Shown here: piece by piece, positions 47,980 to 55,462 of the stretch
How the letters are laid out: every line of letters starts with the position of its first letter
How positions within the stretch are numbered: the first letter of the stretch is position 1
Origin: Cupriavidus basilensis OR16
Lineage (GTDB): Bacteria > Pseudomonadota > Gammaproteobacteria > Burkholderiales > Burkholderiaceae
Assembly: GCF_000243095.1 (NCBI RefSeq)
Contig: NZ_AHJE01000047.1
Coordinates: 1-58,251, forward strand
Length of the DNA: 58,251 nt
Direction: 5' to 3'
Program-made: the position numbers and the translations under genes
The notes under the pieces: model-generated
Database searches by the model: none
What the model saw: only the letters and a program-made list of their open reading frames with translations
Told to the model about the DNA's origin: nothing

Positions 47980-48943
47980 GCCAGTCCAAACAATTGCCGT
48001 GCATTGTCCCGGCCGATCTTCACGCGGTCAGTTTCGCTGATCGAACACGAGTCGAACCACTGCGCAGCTTCATCATGCGCCTCGAACGGGTAGTCGACCG
48101 AGTACATGATCCTGTCGCTGCCAACTTCCAGCATCGTGGACAGGAGTGTCTGAGTCCTGAAATTTCCGCTGGTGGTCACGTAGACGTTCTCTCTAAGGTA
48201 TTCGCCCACAGTCCGCTTGCATGGCAGTCCTCGCGGCGCCTTGCGCAGGATGTGGTCGACGCGCCAGACGTTGAACGGGATTCCTTCGCCCAGATGGCCG
48301 AGAATCATCTGCAGCCCCGGATTGCGGTCAAAGAGGCCTGACGTCATCAGCCGCAATGCGTGAATACTTGTCTCAACCGCGAACGCCCAGGTCGCGGCGG
48401 TAAGCCACGGAAAGCCGTCGTAGATCGGCTCGCGGGACGGTAGCGGATCCCGGGGGTGCATGTAGAACGGCTTGCCGAGGGCCGCCGCGCTGACCCAGAA
48501 GTCCGTGTACTGCGGCGCATCGTAGTACACGACCGTCTCGGCATCACCCACCTGTGAGAATCCATTCACCATAAAGCCGTGAAAGCCAAGCTCCTTGACG
48601 CTACGCTCCAGTTCCCTTGCCGCAGCATCGGGATCCTGCATCGGCAGCGCGGCGAATCCCCCTAGACGGGATGGGTGCCGGGAAACATGTTCAGCAAGAA
48701 CATCGTTGGCCTCGCGACATCGACCGCTTCCTTCGCATTCGGAATGCCCTGGATCCCTGGCGAGTTCAGCGACAGGATCGAGTACTCGGTTCCGCCCTGC
48801 TCCATACGCTCGAGCCGCTGTTGTTCAATGTCCATCAAATTGGACTTCAGCGTTTCCCACACCGCGGGAGGCGCGTAAATTCTCGACTGGTCGATAGTCA
48901 GGTCAGTCGCAAAGTGCTCTTCAAGCGCAATTTTGTTTCTCAT
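47976..48943 (-). pseudogene. Amidohydrolase-family decarboxylase (gamma-resorcylate/2,3-dihydroxybenzoate decarboxylase type), frameshifted
   Basis: Start ATG 48943 (MRNKIALEEHFATDL) with cggag 8 nt upstream. The frame stops at 48662 shortly after NAKEAVDVAR. The protein continues in another frame as EANDVLAEHVSRHPSRLGGF and AALPMQDPDAAARELERSV. The change occurs near 48711-48716 in a ctcgcg stretch and is explained by loss of 1 or 4 nt. Metal ligands of this family are visible: Glu and His in ALEEHF, His in YMHPRDPLP, and Asp in YSVDYPFE. Members remove CO2 without oxygen from hydroxylated benzoates or dihydroxypicolinate. First gene of the five-gene operon. Otherwise complete, so a sequencing error is quite possible. 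Confidence 0.85.
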
Positions 48944-49029
48944 CGATCTGCTCCGGTTCAGCGCGTACCACCTCACTCCCGCAAGGGGTCAGAGAAGTGG
49001 TATGCAGGTTCGTCTTGAACAATTTTTAT

Positions 49030-49074
49030 TTGATTTTTCAACTATGTTACGGTGGAGTATACTTGAAAAATCAA
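49030..49074. promoter_or_regulatory. Divergent promoter with paired MarR-type operators
   Basis: Two copies of the 12-bp palindrome: TTGATTTTTCAA at 49030-49041 and its complement TTGAAAAATCAA at 49063-49074, start-to-start 33 bp. For the MarR gene, TATACT at 49058-49063 could be the -10, with TTTTCA (49035-49040) 17 nt before. For the leftward operon, TAACAT (complement of 49044-49049) could be the -10. Both operators therefore overlap both promoters, a typical autoregulated repressor layout. Confidence 0.75.
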
Positions 49075-49114
49075 GCATAAATACCAACGTAAACCCTCAC
49101 ATCATCAAACGACC

Positions 49115-49573
49115 GTGAACACACCCAAGAGACCTGAAGAATTGGAAAAGGCGATTCCCTTCCTGATGGCACGTGCCACGAACCGGATGGGAAACGCGTT
49201 CTCAAAGGCACTCAAGCCGTTTGGCCTGAACCTGAGCGAGTGGCGGGTCTGCGCCTCGCTCCTGTACGTTCCTCGCCAGACCTTGTCCGAGCTATCTCTA
49301 CATGCGTCGTCAGATATCTCCGCGCTTTCGAGGATCATTGACCGTCTCGAGAGTCAGGAATTGGTAAGCCGGGAGAGGAGTACAACTGACGGACGGTCGA
49401 TCAGGGCAATCCTGACCAAAAAAGGCGAAGAGCTTGCTCAGCGCATCGTCCCGGTCGCAAAGCGACACGAGGCGGTGGTCCTCTCCGGTTTCACCGCGAA
49501 CGACGTAAAGGCGCTGCGCTCCATGCTGCTAAAGCTGTACGAGAACGCTGACGCCCTTGATGACCTGCCTTGA
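49115..49573 (+). CDS. MarR-family transcriptional regulator
   Basis: 152 residues from GTG 49115. Winged helix-turn-helix of MarR type: FGLNLSEWRVCASLLYVPRQ, LSELSLHASSDISALSRIIDRLESQELVSRER, and the wing TTDGRSIRAILTKKGEELAQRI. Flanking helices form the dimer interface. It lies divergent from the amidohydrolase/MFS/molybdenum hydroxylase/monooxygenase operon with two palindromes in the shared gap, so it most likely represses that operon and itself until a catabolic ligand binds. The same palindrome occurs before porin 1 and upstream of the DoxX gene. Confidence 0.92.
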   Translation: MNTPKRPEELEKAIPFLMARATNRMGNAFSKALKPFGLNLSEWRVCASLLYVPRQTLSELSLHASSDISALSRIIDRLESQELVSRERSTTDGRSIRAILTKKGEELAQRIVPVAKRHEAVVLSGFTANDVKALRSMLLKLYENADALDDLP

Positions 49574-49632
49574 AGTCGCGGGCTTTACGCAATCGACCCG
49601 CGGCGCAGCGCTGCTCCTGCGCTTGGGGTAGG

Positions 49633-50034
49633 CTACGCGATCCGTGCGCGACGAAGGGCGTCAAGGCTGAACCGCGTTGCTCCGAAAGCCGCGATCTGAA
49701 GAAGACCTCCTGTGATCATGAGGTTCTTCAGGAAATGGATCATCGTGTTCTGGTCCGCGAAGTGATTGTGGAAAAAGACCGCGGCAGCAATCGTGAAGGC
49801 TGCCAGCCAGATAGCGACGATCCTGGTCCGGAATCCCACAAGAAGCAGAAGACCACCGCCGACTTCGGTCGCCACTGCGACGACGTAGCCCAACACCGGG
49901 AACGGCAGTCCCACGGCGGCAATATGGGCTTGGGTCCCGGCAGGCGCGCCGATCTTGCCCAGGCCGCTCATGATGAAGATAGCTGCAATGAGGATACGGC
50001 CGACGGTGGCGATATTGTGAGCTTGCTTGTCCAT
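49633..50034 (-). CDS. DoxX-family membrane protein
   Basis: 133 residues with four hydrophobic helices (RILIAAIFIMSGLGKI, YVVAVATEVGGGLLLLVG, IVAIWLAAFTIAAAVFFH, MITGGLLQIAAFGATRFSL) and the FHNHFADQNTMIHFLKNL loop typical of DoxX/YphA proteins, which are linked to thiosulfate:quinone or redox-stress functions. SD gagga upstream of ATG 50034. Its 5' region holds a second pair of the MarR-type palindromes (50214-50258), suggesting membership of the same regulon. Confidence 0.87.
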   Translation of the reverse strand: MDKQAHNIATVGRILIAAIFIMSGLGKIGAPAGTQAHIAAVGLPFPVLGYVVAVATEVGGGLLLLVGFRTRIVAIWLAAFTIAAAVFFHNHFADQNTMIHFLKNLMITGGLLQIAAFGATRFSLDALRRARIA

Positions 50035-50352
50035 TGCTTTGTCCTCTATGGGCTGGGGTGTTGGGCATCGAGCCGCAACTGCCGTGACTTGGGTTCACGC
50101 CTCGTTTTGAGGACAGGGCTCTTGGTGCCGGAACTGAACGCGAGTCCTACTTCTCTCATTCACCTGAGAGCAAAGCCGGGCATATCGAATTGCGCCCTAT
50201 GGCGGCCGTTTATTTGATTTTTCAACCATATTTCGTTTGAGTTTACTTGAATTTTCAAATAGAAAAACTCACGTAAACCCTCGACTCGTCCACGCTATGC
50301 ACGGCACCAGGCGACACCGTACGGCAGAAGGGGGACAGAATCCTCGTAGACC
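50035..50352. other. Gap upstream of DoxX containing a duplicated promoter/operator segment
   Basis: No gene. The part from about 50209 to 50283 closely resembles 49026-49098 beside the MarR gene (operator pair at the same 33-bp spacing, tacttgaa core and a shared acgtaaaccctc tail). The remainder to the LysR stop at 50353 shows nothing clear. Confidence 0.6.
50214..50258. promoter_or_regulatory. Second pair of MarR-type palindromes (upstream of DoxX)
   Basis: TTGATTTTTCAA at 50214-50225 and TTGAATTTTCAA at 50247-50258, again 33 bp start to start. The first copy is identical to the one at 49030; the second has one substitution making it more symmetric. Lies 180 nt upstream of the DoxX start. 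Confidence 0.7.
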
Positions 50353-51288
50353 TTAAGTGCTTTGTGATGGCTGCTGCTCACTAAAGCAGACAACGAGGAA
50401 ATCGAGCAACTCCCTGATCGCCGGCACCATTCCTCGTCTCGACGGGAATACGGCATGGACGATGCCGTCCGGTCCTCCCCAATCGGGCAGTAACCTGACA
50501 AGCCCGCCATCCGCAATATCCTGGGAAATCAGCATCTCTGGCAGGAACGCAATGCCCACCCCAATCAGGGCCGCCTGGCGGAGGGTGTAGAGATCGTCGG
50601 TCTTCAGCCGGGGTTCATGCGCCAACTCAGATAGCCTCCCGGCCGCATTACGGAATTGCCATACATGCCTGTCCCCGGCACTGGTCATCGAGACTGTTGG
50701 CATTCGTCCAATGTCATCCGGCGATTGAGGCTCCCCTAGAGCCCGCACAAGGCTTGGGCTAGCCACCAAAACCATACCAGTAGGACAGAGTGTCCGCATT
50801 GCGAGATCGGAGTCCTTCAGCGGTGGAACTCGTACCCGGATTGCAATGTCCACCCCCTCCTCAACGACATCCACCCGGCGATTGGTTGCATCCAATGCAA
50901 GCTGGACTTGTGGCCAGGCCTCCAGGTACCGGCTCAGCATCTCTGCGACCCCGCTCTGTAGCAGACCCGTCGGGCAGCTTACCCGCACCAATCCACGAGG
51001 AGAGGCCAAGGTCTGGGTGATCGAGTCCTTCGCCGCCTGCGCCTCCGCGATTAGCGCGACGCAGTGCCGATGGAACGTCCTGCCGGCCTCGGTCAGCGAC
51101 AACTTGCGCGTTGTCCGGTTCAGTAAGCGCACCCCCAATTCCGCCTCCAGCGCCCCGATACGTCGGCTCAGCTTGGAAGTTTGAAGCCCTAATGCCTCAG
51201 CCGCAGCGGTATAGCTACCGCATTCGACAACCTTCGCAAAGAAATACAAGTTGTTCAGGTCACTGACTGGGGACACGGCGTGCCTCAT
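50353..51288 (-). CDS. LysR-family transcriptional regulator
   Basis: 311 residues from ATG 51288 (a TTG two codons earlier is less likely). N-terminal helix-turn-helix: LNNLYFFAKVVECGSYTAAAEALGLQTSKLSRRIGALEAELGVRLLNR (read in parts), followed by the CrgA/DsdC-type effector domain (GLVRVSCPTGLLQSGVAEML). Divergent from a pirin gene, a frequent LysR-pirin pairing in Burkholderiales in which the regulator usually activates the pirin gene under redox or aromatic stress. Confidence 0.93.
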   Translation of the reverse strand: MRHAVSPVSDLNNLYFFAKVVECGSYTAAAEALGLQTSKLSRRIGALEAELGVRLLNRTTRKLSLTEAGRTFHRHCVALIAEAQAAKDSITQTLASPRGLVRVSCPTGLLQSGVAEMLSRYLEAWPQVQLALDATNRRVDVVEEGVDIAIRVRVPPLKDSDLAMRTLCPTGMVLVASPSLVRALGEPQSPDDIGRMPTVSMTSAGDRHVWQFRNAAGRLSELAHEPRLKTDDLYTLRQAALIGVGIAFLPEMLISQDIADGGLVRLLPDWGGPDGIVHAVFPSRRGMVPAIRELLDFLVVCFSEQQPSQST

Positions 51289-51479
51289 TGGCAACTAGTT
51301 GATTGTTCTATTGTAGACAAGGATCCGTTCTGCTTTGCCACCTGTTCCCGCTGTTGCCTCCACGGATAACCTGATGACCTCGATTGCCTGTCGATGTTCG
51401 GATTCGACAAAATCGACAGGCCTCGACGTATTCGTGAACCGATGTGTTCGACCTTGCAACCAGCGTACAGGAGACAATC

Positions 51480-52178
51480 ATGCTGCAGCTCCGCCCGTGG
51501 GCATCCCTTGACAAAATGAATCTCGATTGGCTGAAGGCAAAGTACCACTTCGCCGTTAACGCTGAAGGGAATCCCCAACATACCGCGCTTGGAGACCTGA
51601 TCGTGTGGAACGACGATGAGATCGCTCCGGGAACCGGCTTCCCGATGCACGGCCACCGCGACATGGAGATCGTCACCTATGTCAGGGAGGGGCTACTTGA
51701 GCATCAAGACACATTGGGCAGCCGTGGACAGATCACCGCAGGTAGCGTCCAAGCATTCAGCGCTGGTCGAGGGATACGCCATTCGGAATATAACCCTGGC
51801 AGCACACCGCTACGCGTCTTCCAGATCTGGCTACGGTCGACCCAACGGGGGATCGAGCCTCGGTGGGCAGCCAAGCCATTTCCGAGGGCTGATCGGGCCG
51901 GCCAACTCGTGCCATTGGCAAGTGGCTTTCCTGACGATCGCGAAGCGGTGCACATCAATGCCAACGCTCGCGTGCTAGGCGCACTGGTCCAGGCGGGTCA
52001 AACCATCGCCTACACGATATCGCAGACACGGTACGCGTATCTTGTTGTCGCGAAAGGAGCCGTCACAGTAAACGGCCTGCCAGTCGAGGAACGCGACGGG
52101 ATCGCCATCTCGGCGGAGGAGACGATCGAGATTCTTGCCATCAAGGATTCCGAATTCGTTCTCGTCGATGCCGGATGA
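51480..52178 (+). CDS. Pirin-family protein
   Basis: 232 residues from ATG 51480 with caggag upstream. The bicupin metal motif GTGFPMHGHRDMEIVTYVREG (His-His-His-Glu set partly in HGHRDME) and the second signature AGSVQAFSAGRGIRHSEYN are clear. The C-terminal cupin is shorter, as in YhhW/YhaK-type pirins, some of which oxidise quercetin. Function here is unknown. It is divergent from a LysR regulator and near DoxX, a set often induced by electrophilic or oxidative stress. Confidence 0.92.
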   Translation: MLQLRPWASLDKMNLDWLKAKYHFAVNAEGNPQHTALGDLIVWNDDEIAPGTGFPMHGHRDMEIVTYVREGLLEHQDTLGSRGQITAGSVQAFSAGRGIRHSEYNPGSTPLRVFQIWLRSTQRGIEPRWAAKPFPRADRAGQLVPLASGFPDDREAVHINANARVLGALVQAGQTIAYTISQTRYAYLVVAKGAVTVNGLPVEERDGIAISAEETIEILAIKDSEFVLVDAG

Positions 52179-52235
52179 TCGACATCGATGAAACGCCGGC
52201 GCTCGGGTGTGGAGCCCAGCGATCCTACACTTCAG

Positions 52236-53039
52236 TTAAGCGGATTTCCTGAACAGTGGCTTCCGCTTCGCCACGAAGGCGCTGATGCCTTCCGTTGCAT
52301 CCATGCTTGCAGCACAGCGCATCATGCCGTCGCGCTCAGCGGATAGTCGTGCGGCAAGCGCGTCGCCGCGCAGGGTATTGCAAAGCGATTTGATAACCTC
52401 CATTGAGGTCTCCGACTTGTCAGCTAGCTGACGCGCCATGTCAAGCGCTTCGTCCTGCAGGGATTCGGTTGGGACGATTCGATCAACGATACCGAGTGCG
52501 GAACAGTCGTCCGCGCTTAGCGTGCGATTGGTCATGAATAGTGCGCGCGCCCGCGCCCCACCGATGCGCTCCGCGAGAAAACAGGACGCCCCCGCGTCTG
52601 GCGAAAGGCCTATGGCGGCATAGCCAGAACGCATCTTGAGACCCGCGTCGCAGATGACCACGTCGGCGCTGAGTGCCAGGCCTATGCCACCGCCGCCGAG
52701 CGCACCCTGAACAGCACTGACAACGGGCTTGTTCGAGTTGCGCAACTGCTGCACCGATGCATTGAGCAAGCCAATGACGTCGCCGAGCAGCGGAGCCAAG
52801 CCAGGACCAAGATTCGCGCTGAAGAAGGCGAGATCACCACCAACGCTAAAGGCCTTTCCCTCAGCGCGCAGAAGGATCGCGCGTACCCCCGTATCGCGCA
52901 CCACCCGGTCAATCGCGCTTGCCCACGCAGCCGCGAGCTCATGATTGATGGCATTGAGCGTATCAGGCCGATTCAGCGTCACAATGCCTATGCCATTGTC
53001 CACGATAGCAATGACCGAAGAACTTGTCTTGGTTTCCAT
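52236..53039 (-). CDS. Enoyl-CoA hydratase/isomerase family protein
   Basis: 267 residues. SD aggaag before ATG 53039. Crotonase motifs: GIVTLNRPDTLNAINHELAAAW, AEGKAFSVGGDLAFF, VSAVQGALGGGGIGLALSADVVICD, MRSGYAAIGLSPDAGASCFLAERIGG. The Asp of SPDAGAS corresponds to the position of the PaaG/PaaB-type isomerase Asp, so it may be a 1,2-epoxyphenylacetyl-CoA isomerase-like enzyme; that is a motif-level guess. A degenerate TTGAAAAATGCAA lies 44 nt upstream. Confidence 0.88.
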   Translation of the reverse strand: METKTSSSVIAIVDNGIGIVTLNRPDTLNAINHELAAAWASAIDRVVRDTGVRAILLRAEGKAFSVGGDLAFFSANLGPGLAPLLGDVIGLLNASVQQLRNSNKPVVSAVQGALGGGGIGLALSADVVICDAGLKMRSGYAAIGLSPDAGASCFLAERIGGARARALFMTNRTLSADDCSALGIVDRIVPTESLQDEALDMARQLADKSETSMEVIKSLCNTLRGDALAARLSAERDGMMRCAASMDATEGISAFVAKRKPLFRKSA

Positions 53040-53138
53040 AGGAGCTTCCTGTCGCCGGCCTTATACCGGCCAGTGAGGTTCGTTGAAAAATGCAAGCGCC
53101 CTGCCCCGTCCGAAGTGCTTCCCCCGGTCCCGATCACG

Positions 53139-53315
53139 TCAGGCTGAAGCGTCTTCTAGAGCGATGACGCCTTCGGCACCGACCATTGTCGCCCGGGCTT
53201 CCTCTTGATGCGGCGGGAAGGCATACGGCCCAATCCTCAGAATGGCTAAGGTACCGGTTGCCAGTGCGGCAATGAATCCGCCGATTGCCGTGCTGTACGA
53301 GTGCGGTTCTCAGAA
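53139..53315 (-). pseudogene. Possible C-terminal remnant of a membrane transporter
   Basis: A 58-codon open stretch after the porin 2 stop reads HSYSTAIGGFIAALATGTLAI then RIGPYAFPPHQEEARA and ends DASA-stop. It has no start codon and is preceded in frame by a stop. A single hydrophobic helix followed by a charged tail looks like the end of an MFS or similar carrier. It may equally be chance open sequence. Confidence 0.25.
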
Positions 53316-53320
53316 GGCCC

Positions 53321-54484
53321 TCAGAACTTATGCCGAATACCGACCAGGAAACCGGTCTGGTCGACACCGGGCAAAGGAGTCGAAACCGTTCCCGCGGCAC
53401 CACCATCAATCGTGAAGCTTCCGTCGCGTTGATTGAATGCGCGCCCGGCAGTCACATACACCGCCGACCTCTTGGACAAGAGGTAGGTCGCACGTGCTGC
53501 AATCACGGATGCACCGGTAGAACTGGCCTTCACCGTCAGGTGCCCATATTGCAAATCAAGCGAAACTTGCGGAATTGGAAGATAGTTCGCGCCGATCCAC
53601 CAGTAGTCGCTGGTTGCATCTGAAATACCTGCCGAAACAGAGCCCTGGTTATTGCGGCGAAGGAAGCCTGCACCGACTGTTGCGGTTCCAAATTTCACAT
53701 AGCCGTTGATGAGACGACGCGTATCGGTTTGCGAACTCTTGGGCAGTGGGGAACCGGCACCACCGCCGCCATAGTTTCGATCGAAGGCCCCGGCCACACC
53801 CCAGGTCGGTGCTTCATACTTCACCAATATCGATATCGCCTTGCAGGCCCGATAGTCTGAAGGCGACTCCCCAGCGCATCCTCCGGCTGCCGCCGGTGCC
53901 ACTGCATCACGTCCAAACGAATAGGTAGCACCTACCGTGAATCCGGAGAACGTGACGTTATAGTCAATTGCATTGTCGACGCGTGCGGTCGACAGATAGG
54001 TATCGAGCAGGCCTGCCGCAAAAATATTGGGGCCCAGTGTGTCGCCGATCAAGGAGTAGTAGATTTGCGAATACAAACGGCCTACGGAAACCGCTCCCCA
54101 CGGCCCGACCAGCCCTACGTATGCCTGTCTCCCGAACAGGCGGCCGTTCTGGTTCGCGGTGCCTTGGCTCGGCGAGAAACCTGATTCCAGAACAACAATC
54201 GACTTGTAGCTGCCCCCCAGGTCCTCGATGCCCCGCAGGCCCCATCGCGATGGGTACGACGATGTCAGCGACGGCATGCGTATCGCGCTCGACTTCTGAA
54301 CGCCCACATTGCTCACGTACTCAATGCCCGTGTCGATAAGACCGTACAACGTGAGACCGGGCGCAAGCGCGCCCCCATCGTAGGCATGCGTGCCACTGCT
54401 GACGACCATGGCAGCAAGAGCCAGCCCGCAGCGCGCCAACGGCCGCCGGAGTTGGCGGCTGAGCCGAGTTGACCGTAGTTTCAT
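53321..54484 (-). CDS. Gram-negative porin (second of two paralogs)
   Basis: 387 residues from ATG 54484 (the frame extends 24 codons upstream without support; ggagaga SD is present). Signal peptide (RCGLALAAMVVSSGTHA), then LTLYGLIDTGIEYVSNVG. It is collinear with porin 1 over the whole length, for example RLFGRQAYVGLVGPWGAVSVGR and the end GIRHKF. Main differences are a short insertion (SVSAGISDATSDYW) and the signal region. A clear duplicate with a TTCC-box at the same distance upstream. The pair brackets the accessory catabolic region. Confidence 0.93.
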   Translation of the reverse strand: MKLRSTRLSRQLRRPLARCGLALAAMVVSSGTHAYDGGALAPGLTLYGLIDTGIEYVSNVGVQKSSAIRMPSLTSSYPSRWGLRGIEDLGGSYKSIVVLESGFSPSQGTANQNGRLFGRQAYVGLVGPWGAVSVGRLYSQIYYSLIGDTLGPNIFAAGLLDTYLSTARVDNAIDYNVTFSGFTVGATYSFGRDAVAPAAAGGCAGESPSDYRACKAISILVKYEAPTWGVAGAFDRNYGGGGAGSPLPKSSQTDTRRLINGYVKFGTATVGAGFLRRNNQGSVSAGISDATSDYWWIGANYLPIPQVSLDLQYGHLTVKASSTGASVIAARATYLLSKRSAVYVTAGRAFNQRDGSFTIDGGAAGTVSTPLPGVDQTGFLVGIRHKF

Positions 54485-54974
54485 CGCCTTCTCTCCTCCA
54501 TTTGCGGGAAATGTTATCTTCCACGGAAGATTGATAGAGGGACGATTCAAAGTCAATGAGGCTCGCTTACAGATTTTCCCTGAGTCACACTCTTCGCTCG
54601 CCAGTCTTCCTTGGAAATACAGGGTTCTTCGGCTGTGATTCGCCGCATCGCGTGTTCGTCGGTGTTTTCCCTACCTCGACACATCTCGCTTTGCTTCGTA
54701 TTCTTCCATGGAAGTCTTTTGTGAACACTCCACCGATGGACTCATCATCGATGCTGCTCACGAAAGGCTGACGGATAGAGCACTAATTGTCAGATCGCAT
54801 CCGCGGCACGGAGGGCTTTGTGCTCAGCGGAGAGGCAAGCAAAGTCAGTCTCACGAGATAAATGCCGTGCGGAGCACCCAGCTTTCCTTTTTGCGGATGG
54901 CAGAGCACCGATCGTTTGCAAATGGTCGGTTGGCCTGTCTGCATGCAATTGTGCAATTGCGATCGAGGAGGCTT
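54485..54974. promoter_or_regulatory. Gap between porin 2 and bacteriohemerythrin with three TTCC-GGAA boxes
   Basis: Palindromes at 54516-54531 (ATCTTCCACGGAAGAT, 32 nt upstream of porin 2), 54607-54616 (TTCCTTGGAA) and 54703-54714 (CTTCCATGGAAG, perfect). An open frame reaches back from the hemerythrin gene to 54708 but shows no homology. The rest (54715-54960) contains nothing I recognise apart from the hemerythrin SD. Confidence 0.65.
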
Positions 54975-55418
54975 ATGACGGAATCCCCCGGCTTTACTTG
55001 GCAGGACGACTTTTCGATCGACCATCGAACGATGGACGAAACGCATCGGGAGTTTGTCGAATGTGTGCATGCGTTGCTGACGGTAGAAGACGATCAGCTT
55101 GAGCAAGCACTAAACAGCTTTACTGAGCACGCGCATCGCCACTTCGGCGAAGAGGATGTCGCGATGCGTGAGACGGTCTACGGATCAGCGGGATGCCATA
55201 TCGACGAGCACGCGGCAGTTCTCAAATCGGCATACGAAGTGCGCGCGATGCTGGTTGAAGGGCGAACCCAAGTAGTACGCTCCTTTGCGCAAGCCCTGGT
55301 GAATTGGTTTCCGGCACATGTGCGCGTGATGGACCAGGGTCTCGCCCGCTGGCTAGTCCAGCGTCAACTGGGCGGTTCCCCAGTAGTCATACAGCGTCGA
55401 CGCGCTGTCATCGGCTGA
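54975..55418 (+). CDS. Bacteriohemerythrin
   Basis: 147 residues from ATG 54975, chosen for the strong gaggagg SD and family-typical start FTWQDDFSIDHRTMDETH. All seven di-iron ligands can be placed by spacing: His24, His56 and Glu60 (HFGEE), His75 and His79 (HIDEH), His115 and Asp120 (HVRVMD). It binds O2 reversibly in the cytoplasm; in other bacteria it is proposed to store or deliver O2 to oxygenases or act as a sensor. Located directly before a Rieske oxygenase reductase and two Rieske oxygenases, with the operator-like boxes around it. Confidence 0.9.
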   Translation: MTESPGFTWQDDFSIDHRTMDETHREFVECVHALLTVEDDQLEQALNSFTEHAHRHFGEEDVAMRETVYGSAGCHIDEHAAVLKSAYEVRAMLVEGRTQVVRSFAQALVNWFPAHVRVMDQGLARWLVQRQLGGSPVVIQRRRAVIG

Positions 55419-55434
55419 TTTTTTTTGCTTATTG

Positions 55435-55450
55435 ATCTTCCATGGAAGAT
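55435..55450. promoter_or_regulatory. Perfect 16-bp palindrome ATCTTCCATGGAAGAT
   Basis: Lies between the hemerythrin stop and the reductase gene, overlapping an ATG at 55442 that could be misread as the start. Best-conserved copy of the TTCC-GGAA box. An operator placed in the leader argues for repression of the reductase/oxygenase genes. Confidence 0.75.
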
Positions 55451-55462
55451 ATTGGAATCGTG

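Noticed and set aside
54708..54974. Upstream extension of the hemerythrin reading frame
   Set aside because: The ATG at 54708 lies inside a palindromic box, the translated 89 residues show no similarity, and a strong SD precedes the ATG at 54975.
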